Shown one piece after another: positions 51,717 through 59,222 of a stretch of DNA of 64,000 nt (position 1 is its first letter; every line of letters starts with the position of its first letter). A program made the position numbers and the translations under genes. Source of the stretch: Brevibacillus_H sp041920465 (GTDB taxonomy: Bacteria > Bacillota > Bacilli > Brevibacillales > Brevibacillaceae); assembly GCA_041920465.1 (NCBI GenBank), contig JBHGXW010000026.1, forward strand, positions 1-64,000. Direction: 5' to 3'. The notes beneath the pieces are model-generated. The model ran no database searches and was not told where the DNA came from. It worked only from the letters and a program-made list of their open reading frames with translations.

Positions 51717-52008
51717 CATCAATGACTGTTTTCAAATCTTTTCCCTTGTCTGTAAGCTCATATTCAATGCGCACAGGAGTTTCCGGATAGACGTGCCGAA
51801 CGACAATACCTAGGCTTTCCAGCTCTTTCATTCGTTCGGTGAGCATCCGGTCGCTCATCTCCGGAATCTGTTCTTTTACTTCTTTAAATCGGCGTGGTCC
51901 GCCCAGCAGCACGCGCAGAATCAGTCCGGTCCACCGTTTTCCAATCAGATCCATTGCTTTTTCAAATTTTGGACACATATGAGAATAATCAAGATGGTCC
52001 ATGTCCAT
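51685..52008 (-). CDS. HxlR-family transcriptional regulator
   Basis: A 107-residue winged-helix regulator. The family start with a single Cys is seen: YSHMCPKFEKAMDLIGKRWTGLILRVLLGGPRRFKEV. ISDRMLTERMKELESLGIV-type recognition helix and the YELTDKG wing follow. The Cys may sense electrophiles or redox state as in YodB/HypR relatives. The start at 52008 is chosen because AGGTG is six bases upstream; longer frames have no ribosome-binding site. It is divergent from trxA. Confidence 0.85.
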   Translation of the reverse strand: MDMDHLDYSHMCPKFEKAMDLIGKRWTGLILRVLLGGPRRFKEVKEQIPEMSDRMLTERMKELESLGIVVRHVYPETPVRIEYELTDKGKDLKTVIDAIGSWAGRWE

Positions 52009-52167
52009 TTTCATCACCTGTTCCATATTGTAAAGGGTTCGAACATCTGCTTTTATCATAACACGGGATAGTCGATATAATATAGGGCAGCGGGACAAAA
52101 TATGTAAAGGTCTCTTAAATAGGCAACACTTAAATATGCAACACTCAAGGCAAAGTGTCACTTGGCG

Positions 52168-52196
52168 TGGTCAATTCCAGATGAGGATGCTATACT
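52168..52196 (+). promoter_or_regulatory. Extended -10 promoter of trxA
   Basis: TATACT (52191-52196) is preceded by TGC, an extended -10. TGGTCA at 52168-52173 is a weak -35 with a 17-base spacer. Confidence 0.55.
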
Positions 52197-52242
52197 TTAC
52201 CGTGGTGGAAGTTATTATGTGAAGAAGAAGGAGGCTTTTCAA

Positions 52243-52560
52243 ATGGCTATTGTAAATGCTACTGACCAAACATTCACTCAAGAAGTGGAGCAAGGCGGAA
52301 CCGTACTGGTAGATTTCTGGGCTCCATGGTGTGGTCCTTGCAAAATGATCGCGCCAGTTCTTGAGCAAATCGATAGTGAAGTTGGTTCCAAGCTCAAAAT
52401 CGTAAAAGTTAACGTTGACGATAATCCAGATTCTGCCGGACGTTTCGGAATCATGTCCATTCCAACCTTGTTGGTATTCAAAGGCGGCCAACCAGTTGAT
52501 AAAATTGTTGGCTTCCAACCAAAAGAAGCGCTCATGTCAACATTAAACAAACACCTGTAA
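52243..52560 (+). CDS. trxA: Thioredoxin
   Basis: A 105-residue disulfide reductase of the cytoplasm with the active site WCGPCK (residues about 28-33), cis-Pro in SIPTLLVF and the Gly-rich VGFQPK near the end. The ATG at 52243 has GGAGG upstream; 27 codons of the longer frame cover the promoter and are rejected. The position between etfBA and uvrC is as in Bacillus subtilis. Confidence 0.97.
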   Translation: MAIVNATDQTFTQEVEQGGTVLVDFWAPWCGPCKMIAPVLEQIDSEVGSKLKIVKVNVDDNPDSAGRFGIMSIPTLLVFKGGQPVDKIVGFQPKEALMSTLNKHL

Positions 52561-52571
52561 AAAAGAAACTG

Positions 52572-52606
52572 GCAGCGATTGCTCTTGTGGCGATTGCTGC
52601 TTTTTC
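52572..52606 (+). terminator. Terminator of trxA
   Basis: GCAGCGATTGC (52572-52582) pairs over 11 bp, with two G-U pairs, with GCGATTGCTGC (52590-52600). T5 follows. Confidence 0.88.
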
Positions 52607-52721
52607 TTTCATTATTGCCGCGCAAGTTATTTTCTGCTGCACGCAAGGGAACGTTTGTGCTACGATAGAAAAGTCGATTTTCTCTTCAGGATGAATGAAT
52701 GCGAGGAGAGGAGGATATGAC

Positions 52722-54506
52722 TTGAAGTCGATCAAAGATAAGCTGGCTGTTCTGCCGGATAAACCGGGCTGTTATCTGATGAAAAATGCGAGTGGAGAAG
52801 TTATCTATGTTGGAAAAGCCAAGGTGCTGAAAAACCGGGTGCGATCATACTTTACAGGCAGCCATGACGGGAAAACCCAGTTATTGGTCAGCGAGATCGC
52901 CGATTTCGAATATATTGTCGTCTCCTCAGCGATTGAAGCACTGCTTTTGGAGTGCAACCTGATTAAACAGTACAATCCGCGCTATAATGTCTTGCTCAAG
53001 GATGACAAAACGTATCCATATATAAAAATCACCAACGAAACGCATCCTCGCCTGGAAATTACGCGAAAGGTGCAAAAGGACAAGGCCAAGTATTTTGGGC
53101 CGTATGCCAATGCCGGAGCAGCGCAGGAAGTCAAAAAACTTCTGGATCGCCTGTATCCGCTGCGCAAATGCCAGATGCTGCCGAAGCAGGTATGCCTGTA
53201 CTATCATCTTGGGCAGTGCCTTGCTCCATGTGTATATGAAGTAGAGCCACAGGAGAACGAGCGGATTGTCGAAGAGATTGCCAAGTTTCTGGACGGCGGT
53301 CATGAAGCAATGAAAAAGCAGCTTACCGAGAAAATGATGCAAGCGGCCGAGGAGATGGAGTTCGAGCGCGCCAAAGAACTGCGCGACCAGATAAAAAGTA
53401 TTGAAGCGGTTATGGAAAAGCAAAAAGTTACCTTTACCGATACTGTTGACCGCGACATTTTCGGTTTTGCCGTGGAAAAAGGCTGGATGTGCATTCAGGT
53501 TTTCTACATGCGGCAGGGCAAGATGATTCAGCGGGAAACTTCGATGTTCCCGTACTATGGAGACGAGACGGAAGATTTCATGTCGTTTGTAACCCAGTTC
53601 TACTACGACAAACAGCAGGCGCTGCCCAAAGAGATTCTCCTTCCTGAACAAAGTGAACCGGAACTGTTGGCCCAATGGCTGCACGTTAAGGTATTAACGC
53701 CTAAGCGCGGGAAAAAGCGAGAACTGGTTGGAATGGCAAGCGAGAATGCACGGATCGCCCTGCAGGAGAAATTTGCCCTGATGTCCAAGGACGAAGCGAG
53801 AACCATACAAGCCGTCCATAATTTGGGGCATATTCTGGGGATTGGCGTGCCGTATCGGATTGAAGCATTCGACAACTCCAACATTCAAGGAACTGAGCCG
53901 GTTTCTGCCATGGTTGTCTTTACAAACGGCCGACCTGACAAAAAGGAATACCGCAAATTCAAGATAAAGAGCGTCGAAGGACCGGACGATTACGGTTCCA
54001 TGCGGGAAGTGATCCGCCGGCGTTACACCCGTTTGCTTAAGGAAAATCAGCCGCTTCCCGACTTGATTGTCATCGACGGCGGCAAAGGGCAAATTTCCGC
54101 TGCGATGGATGTGCTGGAAAACGAATTGGGCTTGTATATTCCTGTATGCGGGTTGGCCAAAGACGATAAGCATAAAACGGCGGAATTGTTGTTTGGCGAT
54201 TCACCGGAACCCGTCGATCTGAAGCGGGACAGCAACGAGTTTTATTTGCTTCAGCGGATTCAAGACGAAGTGCATCGATTCGCGATCACGTTCCATCGCC
54301 AGGCGCGCGGCAAAACGATGTTAAGCTCACAATTGGATGAGATTCCGGGAATAGGCGAGAAGCGAAGGAAGATGTTGTTCAAACATTTTGGATCGCTTGC
54401 CAAAATGCGGGAAGCAAGCGTGGAAGATTTCCGGCAAATCGGCATTGGCGACAAGCTGGCTCGTGAAATTATCCAGAAGCTGCGTAAACTGGAAACGGAA
54501 AAATGA
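52722..54506 (+). CDS. uvrC: Excinuclease ABC subunit C
   Basis: A 594-residue nucleotide-excision-repair nuclease that cuts on both sides of DNA lesions with UvrB. The N-terminal GIY-YIG domain (GCYLMKNASGEVIYVGKAK), a UvrB-binding UVR motif (about 200-235), the RNase H-like second nuclease domain (EAFDNSNIQGTEPVSAMVVF, DLIVIDGGKGQ) and C-terminal HhH repeats are all seen. The TTG start is chosen because GGAGG lies seven bases before it and the longer frame has the ribosome-binding site inside. Confidence 0.95.
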   Translation: MKSIKDKLAVLPDKPGCYLMKNASGEVIYVGKAKVLKNRVRSYFTGSHDGKTQLLVSEIADFEYIVVSSAIEALLLECNLIKQYNPRYNVLLKDDKTYPYIKITNETHPRLEITRKVQKDKAKYFGPYANAGAAQEVKKLLDRLYPLRKCQMLPKQVCLYYHLGQCLAPCVYEVEPQENERIVEEIAKFLDGGHEAMKKQLTEKMMQAAEEMEFERAKELRDQIKSIEAVMEKQKVTFTDTVDRDIFGFAVEKGWMCIQVFYMRQGKMIQRETSMFPYYGDETEDFMSFVTQFYYDKQQALPKEILLPEQSEPELLAQWLHVKVLTPKRGKKRELVGMASENARIALQEKFALMSKDEARTIQAVHNLGHILGIGVPYRIEAFDNSNIQGTEPVSAMVVFTNGRPDKKEYRKFKIKSVEGPDDYGSMREVIRRRYTRLLKENQPLPDLIVIDGGKGQISAAMDVLENELGLYIPVCGLAKDDKHKTAELLFGDSPEPVDLKRDSNEFYLLQRIQDEVHRFAITFHRQARGKTMLSSQLDEIPGIGEKRRKMLFKHFGSLAKMREASVEDFRQIGIGDKLAREIIQKLRKLETEK

Positions 54507-54507
54507 A

Positions 54508-54536
54508 TTGAACATGTTTCAGATACGTGTTATAAT
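54508..54536 (+). promoter_or_regulatory. Promoter of the lysine riboswitch-lysC transcript
   Basis: TTGAAC (54508-54513) and TATAAT (54531-54536) have a 17-base spacer and begin right after the uvrC stop. Confidence 0.8.
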
Positions 54537-54556
54537 CCGATCTAAATGAATAAGAA

Positions 54557-54882
54557 ACCTCACTTCCCTGAATTGGAGTGAGGTAGAGGCGCGAAAACCA
54601 AGAGTACCCCCCGAAGATGCGGGCATCGATGAAGGGTGCGGGAAAGGGGAATTCGCCGAAGTGCAACAGGCGGCCCGATGCTTGTTGTGCTGGGTCTGTG
54701 TTGAATAAGCACAGGACTGTCATCGCCGTATCTACATCCTGTACAGCGATGGAGAGCTATCTCACCGAGGATGAAAGGCTTCGTGCATGCGCGCAGTCTT
54801 TCGCCGACGTGTCTAGGGAGGGAGGAACGAGTATGTCCAATAACAGGGCAACGACTGGTTTAACCTCGTCGTTGCCTTTTTG
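54557..54882 (+). ncRNA. Lysine riboswitch (L-box) with terminator
   Basis: The aptamer lies at about 54578-54764. Its conserved parts include GAGGTAGAGGCGCG, GGAAAGGGGAATTCGCCGAAG, CTGGGTCTGTG, GGACTGTCATCG and GGAGAGCTATCTCAC, with P1 formed by GTGAGGTAG/CTATCTCAC. The terminator is GGCAACGAC (54847-54855) with GTCGTTGCC (54868-54876) plus T5. Lysine binding would end transcription before lysC. An extra hairpin CCTCACTTCC/GGAGTGAGG (about 54558-54583) competes with P1. Confidence 0.95.
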
Positions 54883-54913
54883 CTTGTATTTGCTTGTATT
54901 GTTCGCTTTTTAG
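54833..54913 (+). CDS. Possible 26-residue peptide inside the lysC leader
   Basis: An ATG at 54833 has an excellent ribosome-binding site (GGAGG at 54821-54825, seven bases upstream). It opens a 26-codon frame that covers the riboswitch terminator and ends in a very hydrophobic tail (LPFCLYLLVLFAF). No lysine codons occur. It may couple translation with the terminator, or be a fortuitous frame. No family is known. Confidence 0.35.
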   Translation: MSNNRATTGLTSSLPFCLYLLVLFAF

Positions 54914-55011
54914 AAGATAAATGAAAAAATTCACCGGATACCGGATAGGCGTGGATTTGGATAATACATGGAGAGAATGAACGGAGAAGAACATCAAGGG
55001 AGTGAAATCAA

Positions 55012-56253
55012 GTGGGATTGATCGTACAAAAATTTGGCGGTACATCAGTAGGAACAATTGAACGGATTTTACGTGTGGCAGACCGGATTATTGAAACCAA
55101 AAATCAAGGAAACGATGTGGTGGTAGTAGTATCTGCCATGGGTAAATCAACAGATGTGCTCGTAGACATGGCTAAACAAATTACGCCCCATCCGTCTACC
55201 CGAGAAATGGATATGCTGCTGACAACCGGTGAACAGGTATCAATTGCGCTTTTGGCGATTGCGCTGCAAAGCAAAGGGTATGAGGCTGTTTCTTTAACCG
55301 GTTGGCAAGCGGGAATCACGACGGAAGCCGTCCATTCCAAAGCGCGCATCCAAGAAATCAACGATCAGCGGATTCGTACGGAACTTAAGAATGGACGTAT
55401 CGTAATCGTTGCCGGGTTCCAGGGGATTACTTCAGAAGGAGAAATCACCACGCTGGGACGCGGAGGTTCCGATACGACAGCGGTTGCTTTGGCGGCAAGC
55501 CTTGGTGCAGATCAATGCGAAATTTTCACAGATGTTTCCGGTGTCTTTACTGCGGACCCGCGGATTGTTCCGTCCGCGCAAAAACTGGAGAGCATTTCCT
55601 ATGATGAAATGCTGGAATTGGCCAATCTCGGGGCAGGTGTCCTTCATCCGCGCTCTGTGGAAACAGCCAAAAAATATAAAGTACGCCTGGTGGTTCGATC
55701 CAGCTTTACGAATGAAGAAGGTACTTACGTAGAGGAGGTTGCTTCGATGGAAACAGGAAGAGTAGTAAGTGGAGTTGCACATGATGAAGATGTAGCCAAG
55801 ATTACCGTGGTCGGCATGCCGGCAAAGGTGGGAACGCTATCCCGATTGTTCAATACGCTGGCATCGGCACAGGTGAATGTTGACATTATTATTCAAAGCT
55901 CTTATGAAGCTGCTGTCACCAATATTTCGTTTACCGTATCGACGGATGACTTGAAACGAGCCATTGACGTATTGGAACAGAATCGTTTTGAACTGGGCTT
56001 TGACACGATTGATTATGAACAAGATCTGACCAAAGTATCCATTGTCGGTGCCGGCATGGTTACCAATCCGGGTGTGGCAGCAGAGATGTTCCGCCAACTG
56101 GCTGAACAGCAAATCTCAATTAAAATGGTTTCCACATCTGATATTAAAATTTCCTGCGTGATCCCTGCCGAGCATACGAAGCTGGCTGTTTCCACCCTGC
56201 ATTCCGCTTTTGGATTGGACGTGGAAGAAAAGGCCGTTGTTCACGGAGTATAA
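55012..56253 (+). CDS. lysC: Aspartokinase (lysine-sensitive type), alpha and beta subunits
   Basis: A 413-residue enzyme that phosphorylates aspartate, the first step to lysine, methionine, threonine and diaminopimelate. The catalytic domain has KFGGTSVG at the start, TTLGRGGSDTTAVALAASLGA, and ITSEGEITTLGRGG. Two ACT domains fill residues about 260-413 (ITVVGMPAKVGTLSRLF and VSIVGAGMVTNPGVAAEMF). GTG start with AAGGGAG upstream. It is controlled by the lysine riboswitch; in Bacillus subtilis LysC is lysine-inhibited. An internal start for the beta subunit is also present. Confidence 0.96.
   Translation: MGLIVQKFGGTSVGTIERILRVADRIIETKNQGNDVVVVVSAMGKSTDVLVDMAKQITPHPSTREMDMLLTTGEQVSIALLAIALQSKGYEAVSLTGWQAGITTEAVHSKARIQEINDQRIRTELKNGRIVIVAGFQGITSEGEITTLGRGGSDTTAVALAASLGADQCEIFTDVSGVFTADPRIVPSAQKLESISYDEMLELANLGAGVLHPRSVETAKKYKVRLVVRSSFTNEEGTYVEEVASMETGRVVSGVAHDEDVAKITVVGMPAKVGTLSRLFNTLASAQVNVDIIIQSSYEAAVTNISFTVSTDDLKRAIDVLEQNRFELGFDTIDYEQDLTKVSIVGAGMVTNPGVAAEMFRQLAEQQISIKMVSTSDIKISCVIPAEHTKLAVSTLHSAFGLDVEEKAVVHGV
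55747..56253 (+). CDS. lysC: Aspartokinase beta subunit from an internal start in lysC
   Basis: In frame within lysC, an ATG at codon 246 has AGGAGG (55733-55738) eight bases upstream. It would make a 168-residue protein with only the ACT regulatory domains. Bacillus subtilis makes its beta subunit the same way, from a Met at nearly the same codon, and the enzyme is an alpha2-beta2 tetramer. The internal ribosome-binding site is seen directly; its use here is inferred. Confidence 0.7.
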   Translation: METGRVVSGVAHDEDVAKITVVGMPAKVGTLSRLFNTLASAQVNVDIIIQSSYEAAVTNISFTVSTDDLKRAIDVLEQNRFELGFDTIDYEQDLTKVSIVGAGMVTNPGVAAEMFRQLAEQQISIKMVSTSDIKISCVIPAEHTKLAVSTLHSAFGLDVEEKAVVHGV

Positions 56254-56271
56254 GGGTATAAGGGTTAGTTA

Positions 56272-56301
56272 TTGACAGTGCAGCCCTTCCAATCGTATGA
56301 T
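56272..56301 (+). promoter_or_regulatory. Promoter of the S-box-metX transcript
   Basis: TTGACA (56272-56277) and TATGAT (56296-56301) are 18 bases apart, 20 bases before the riboswitch. Confidence 0.75.
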
Positions 56302-56321
56302 GGAAACAAATTAACAGAAAA

Positions 56322-56495
56322 CTCTTATCAAGAGTGGTGGAGGGACTGGCCCGATGAAACCCGGCAACCCCGCTTCAGCGGAGAGGTGCTAAATCCAGCA
56401 AACGCCGTTTAACGAATCGCGTTTGGAAGATAAGAGCGGGTATCTGGTCGTCCGGAAAAACACCCCCTCTTCTCTTCGAAGAGGGGGTTTTCTTT
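56322..56495 (+). ncRNA. SAM-I riboswitch (S-box) with terminator
   Basis: P1 is CTCTTATC (56322-56329) with GATAAGAG (56429-56436). The core AGAGTGGTGGAGGGACTGGC, CGATGAAACCCGGCAACC and the AGGTGCTAAATCCAGC stretch are textbook S-box. The terminator is CCCCCTCTTC (56463-56472) with GAAGAGGGGG (56478-56487) and T-rich tail. High SAM would stop transcription before metX. Confidence 0.96.
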
Positions 56496-56519
56496 TTGTT
56501 AATAGGAAGCTCAAGATTT

Positions 56520-56555
56520 GGGCCCCGGTGGTCGGCTTAAGTCGGGTGGGTTTTC
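56520..56555 (+). repeat. Dispersed palindrome, copy G (between S-box terminator and metX)
   Basis: GGGCCCCG, GGTCGGCTTA and the right arm GTCGGGTGGG (56541-56550) plus TTTTCC match copy A with the long loop and part of the left arm deleted. It sits in the metX leader, 39 bases before the start codon. Confidence 0.7.
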
Positions 56556-56594
56556 CAAGGACAGAGCAGTCCGGAGTTTGGAGGGGAGTAGCCT

Positions 56595-57662
56595 GTGCAA
56601 AAGGCAATGATTGGCGATTTACAGTTGGAATCGGGAGAAATTCTGAAACAAGTAGAAATAGGATATAAAACGTACGGTACATATGATCGCCAAAGAGGGA
56701 ATGCGATCCTTGTGTGTCATGCGCTTACTGGTGACGTATATGCCGTAGGCGACGAGAATCGTCCGGGGTGGTGGGAAGGACTAATCGGTCCCGGAATGCC
56801 TATCGATACAAACGAGTATTTTGTGATTTGCAGCAACGTCTTGGGCGGGTGTTACGGTTCAACCGGTCCTGCAAGCATAAATCCGGAGACTAACCGCCCG
56901 TATGGTTCGCGTTTTCCGATTGTGACGATTCGGGACATGGTCCGGGCCCAGCGACGCCTTCTGGAAAAGTTGGGGATAGAACGCTTGTACGCGGTGATCG
57001 GCGGCTCCATGGGCGGAATGCAAGTGTTCGAGTGGGCAGTGGAATATCCTGATATGATGGAATTGGTTATTCCGATTGCCACCTGTACGCGGCTCTCAGC
57101 CATTTCGATTGCGTATAACGATGTAGGCCGTCAAGCGATCAAGAACGATCCGGAATGGCTCGGTGGGGATTACTATCCTGGCGCAGGTCCGACCAAAGGT
57201 CTTGCTGTCGCCCGAATGGTTGGCATGATTACGTACCGCACCGCCGAATTATTTGAAGAGCGTTTCGGTCGAAGCTTGCAGCAGGAATCTGGCAGGTCAT
57301 CGTTTGATATTACCTTTCAGATTGAAAGCTATCTCCGTTATCAAGGGGAGAAGCTGGTGGAACGGTTTGACGCCAACAGCTACCTATGTCTATTGCGGGC
57401 GATGGACTCACACGACATTGGAAAAGGGCGGGGCGGCATCGAGCAGGCATTGTCCCGTATCCAGGCTAAAGTTCTCATGATCGGTATCACCAACGATTTG
57501 CTGTATCCCATTGAACATCAATGGGAGATGGCCCAGTTAATGCGGAAACATCAAATTGAAGTGGATTTCCATACGATTGATTCCAAATTCGGTCATGACG
57601 CGTTTTTGGTTGAATTCACCAGAATGGGAAGGATTGTTGCTCCCTTTTTTAAAGGGAAATAA
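56595..57662 (+). CDS. metX: Homoserine O-acyltransferase MetX
   Basis: A 355-residue alpha/beta-hydrolase-fold enzyme that activates homoserine for methionine synthesis, most probably with acetyl-CoA. The nucleophile is S138 in GGSMGGMQ, with the Asp near residue 298 (GITNDLLYP) and H334 in GHDAF. AGPTKGLAVARMVGMITYR is the lid. GTG start with GGAGGGGAG seven bases upstream. It is under the SAM riboswitch. The end overlaps the convergent yslB gene by 14 bases. Acetyl versus succinyl specificity is not read from sequence. Confidence 0.93.
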   Translation: MQKAMIGDLQLESGEILKQVEIGYKTYGTYDRQRGNAILVCHALTGDVYAVGDENRPGWWEGLIGPGMPIDTNEYFVICSNVLGGCYGSTGPASINPETNRPYGSRFPIVTIRDMVRAQRRLLEKLGIERLYAVIGGSMGGMQVFEWAVEYPDMMELVIPIATCTRLSAISIAYNDVGRQAIKNDPEWLGGDYYPGAGPTKGLAVARMVGMITYRTAELFEERFGRSLQQESGRSSFDITFQIESYLRYQGEKLVERFDANSYLCLLRAMDSHDIGKGRGGIEQALSRIQAKVLMIGITNDLLYPIEHQWEMAQLMRKHQIEVDFHTIDSKFGHDAFLVEFTRMGRIVAPFFKGK

Positions 57663-58113
57663 GGATCACCACTTCTACTTGTTTAGACACGGCAGAAGTT
57701 TGAAGCTCCAATTGGGCATCCGCTTCCTTTGCCTGCCATTGGCTGATTGATCCGGCAATGATCCCGCATTCCAGCATAAGCGAACGTTCCAGCCTGTCCG
57801 GATCAATATGCGAAAACACGGAGTGCGTGAGGGAGAAGCGGTACAATCGGTTGTTTTCCTCCAAAAGCTCCAATTTGCCAAGTCCCAGACGGATAAATGG
57901 AAGAACGAGATCGTGGGCGGATTGAATCGAGATTTGTGCTCCAATCTCTTTTCCCAGCCAGTACAGAATAGGCCCTTCGCTCTCACCCAGAAGCTTGCGG
58001 GTCAATGAGTCGCGGAGCATGTAGAACCCGAGATAAGGCATATTTAACTGCTCCAGGTGAGCCATCGTTTGCGGAGAAAACAAAGTGACAAGCGGATCGA
58101 CCAGGTGGCGCAT
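57649..58113 (-). CDS. yslB: DUF2507 family protein (YslB-like)
   Basis: A 154-residue cytoplasmic protein of the 4-vinyl-reductase/NO-ligand-like DUF2507 family, with a single small-molecule-binding-like domain (YLGFYMLRDSLTRKLLGESEGPILYWLGKEIG). The function is unknown. In Bacillus subtilis yslB lies between uvrC/lysC and sdhC, as here. Its 3' end overlaps metX by 14 bases, tail to tail, without a terminator between. Confidence 0.85.
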   Translation of the reverse strand: MRHLVDPLVTLFSPQTMAHLEQLNMPYLGFYMLRDSLTRKLLGESEGPILYWLGKEIGAQISIQSAHDLVLPFIRLGLGKLELLEENNRLYRFSLTHSVFSHIDPDRLERSLMLECGIIAGSISQWQAKEADAQLELQTSAVSKQVEVVILISL

Positions 58114-58234
58114 GTGAAATCCTCCTTTTTGAAAAACACAGATTTAGTTAAACCTATGAATAAATGGAGAATCGCATGACGAATTTCTACTACTTATATG
58201 GCTTATATGGCGATCTCTATCAATTCGGCAGAAA

Positions 58235-58277
58235 AAACCTCTTGAATGCCCAACATTGGCGCTCATTCAAGAGGTTT
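58235..58277. terminator. Inverted repeat between yslB and sdhC
   Basis: AAACCTCTTGAATG (58235-58248) pairs perfectly with CATTCAAGAGGTTT (58264-58277). On the + strand it is the first terminator after metX, placing it beyond the whole of yslB. Confidence 0.8.
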
Positions 58278-58398
58278 ATTCTATCGTTGGAATTAGTCTA
58301 CTGATTATCTTGACGCTTTTTGGGGACAGGAGTACAATAGTTTTTGGTCACATATTTGACATTCTTTTTTCCGTATTCCGACACAATTTTACATGATT

Positions 58399-58437
58399 TT
58401 GACAAGCAACTGATTTGTAAGCGCCTACCTTTATAAT
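58399..58437 (+). promoter_or_regulatory. Promoter region of sdhCAB with cre-like site
   Basis: TATAAT lies at 58432-58437. TTGACA at 58399-58404 is 27 bases upstream, too far for a simple pair, so the true -35 is unclear. TGTAAGCGCCTACC (58416-58429) resembles a CcpA box, with about two mismatches. The stretch 58438-58589 is an untranslated leader with no other recognised signal. Confidence 0.4.
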
Positions 58438-58589
58438 AGAATGGGAATCGAATCATTTGCTTTTTACAAATCTGTGAAAGGGTGTGTCTAACAAAACAGA
58501 GATTGGGACAGGATAGGGAGGAAAGAAAATAGCATCAGATTTAGCAAGTAGGACAAAAGACAACAGTTCATTGAGGGGGGGACCCATGC

Positions 58590-59201
58590 ATGGCTAGCAG
58601 CCAGCACTTTTTACGTCACAGGCTTCATTCTTTATTAGGTTTGTTTCCCGTAGGAATGTTCTTGGTTTTTCACTTGGTGGCAAACTACCAAGCAACCAGA
58701 GGCGCGGAAGCTTACAATCAAGCGGTTGGATTGATCGATAAAATTCCATTCCTTATTTTCCTTGAATTCGGTCTGATTTACATACCGCTCTTTTTCCATG
58801 CCGTCTATGGTCTTCACATTGCATTCCAAGCGAAACACAACGTAAACAACTACGGTTATTTGCGCAATCATTTATTCCTGTGGCAGCGGATTACGGGCGT
58901 TATTACTCTTATTTTTATCTCCTGGCACGTATGGCAGACCCGGATTCAAAAAGCGTTGGGTCAAGTTACTGTTAACTATGACATGATGCACGATATTTTC
59001 TCCAATCCGGCAATGAGAATTTTCTATGCGGTCGGTATTCTTTCTGCAGTCTTCCACTTTTCCAATGGACTTTGGTCGTTCCTTGTTCATTGGGGAATTA
59101 CTGTTGGTCCGCGTTCGCAACGCATCGCGACATACCTGACCATGGGTGTGTTCGTAATTATCTCCATCATCGGCTTACGCGCGTTGTCGGCATTCGTTTA
59201 A
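58590..59201 (+). CDS. sdhC: Succinate dehydrogenase cytochrome b558 subunit
   Basis: A 203-residue membrane anchor with five helices that binds two b haems and reduces menaquinone. Four His in the helices fit the Bacillus SdhC ligands: LVFHLVANY, LFFHAVYGLHIAF, FISWHVWQT and AVFHFSNGLWSFLVHWG. It forms the complex II with SdhA and SdhB, type B with a single large anchor. A G-rich ribosome-binding site precedes ATG GCT. Confidence 0.95.
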   Translation: MASSQHFLRHRLHSLLGLFPVGMFLVFHLVANYQATRGAEAYNQAVGLIDKIPFLIFLEFGLIYIPLFFHAVYGLHIAFQAKHNVNNYGYLRNHLFLWQRITGVITLIFISWHVWQTRIQKALGQVTVNYDMMHDIFSNPAMRIFYAVGILSAVFHFSNGLWSFLVHWGITVGPRSQRIATYLTMGVFVIISIIGLRALSAFV

Positions 59202-59222
59202 TAGGAATAGGGGGAAGCAATC

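Noticed and set aside
52716..52724. Three-codon frame ATG-ACT-TGA overlapping the uvrC start
   Set aside because: Position and length can arise by chance; the TTG start with the GGAGG upstream explains the region.
54833..54913. The lysC leader frame as a lysine attenuator peptide
   Set aside because: It has no lysine codons and the region is already a lysine riboswitch; only the possibility of translation is kept as a finding.
58399..58437. TTGACA and TATAAT before sdhC as one promoter
   Set aside because: The 27-base spacing is too long for a sigma-A promoter; only the TATAAT is kept as a likely -10.
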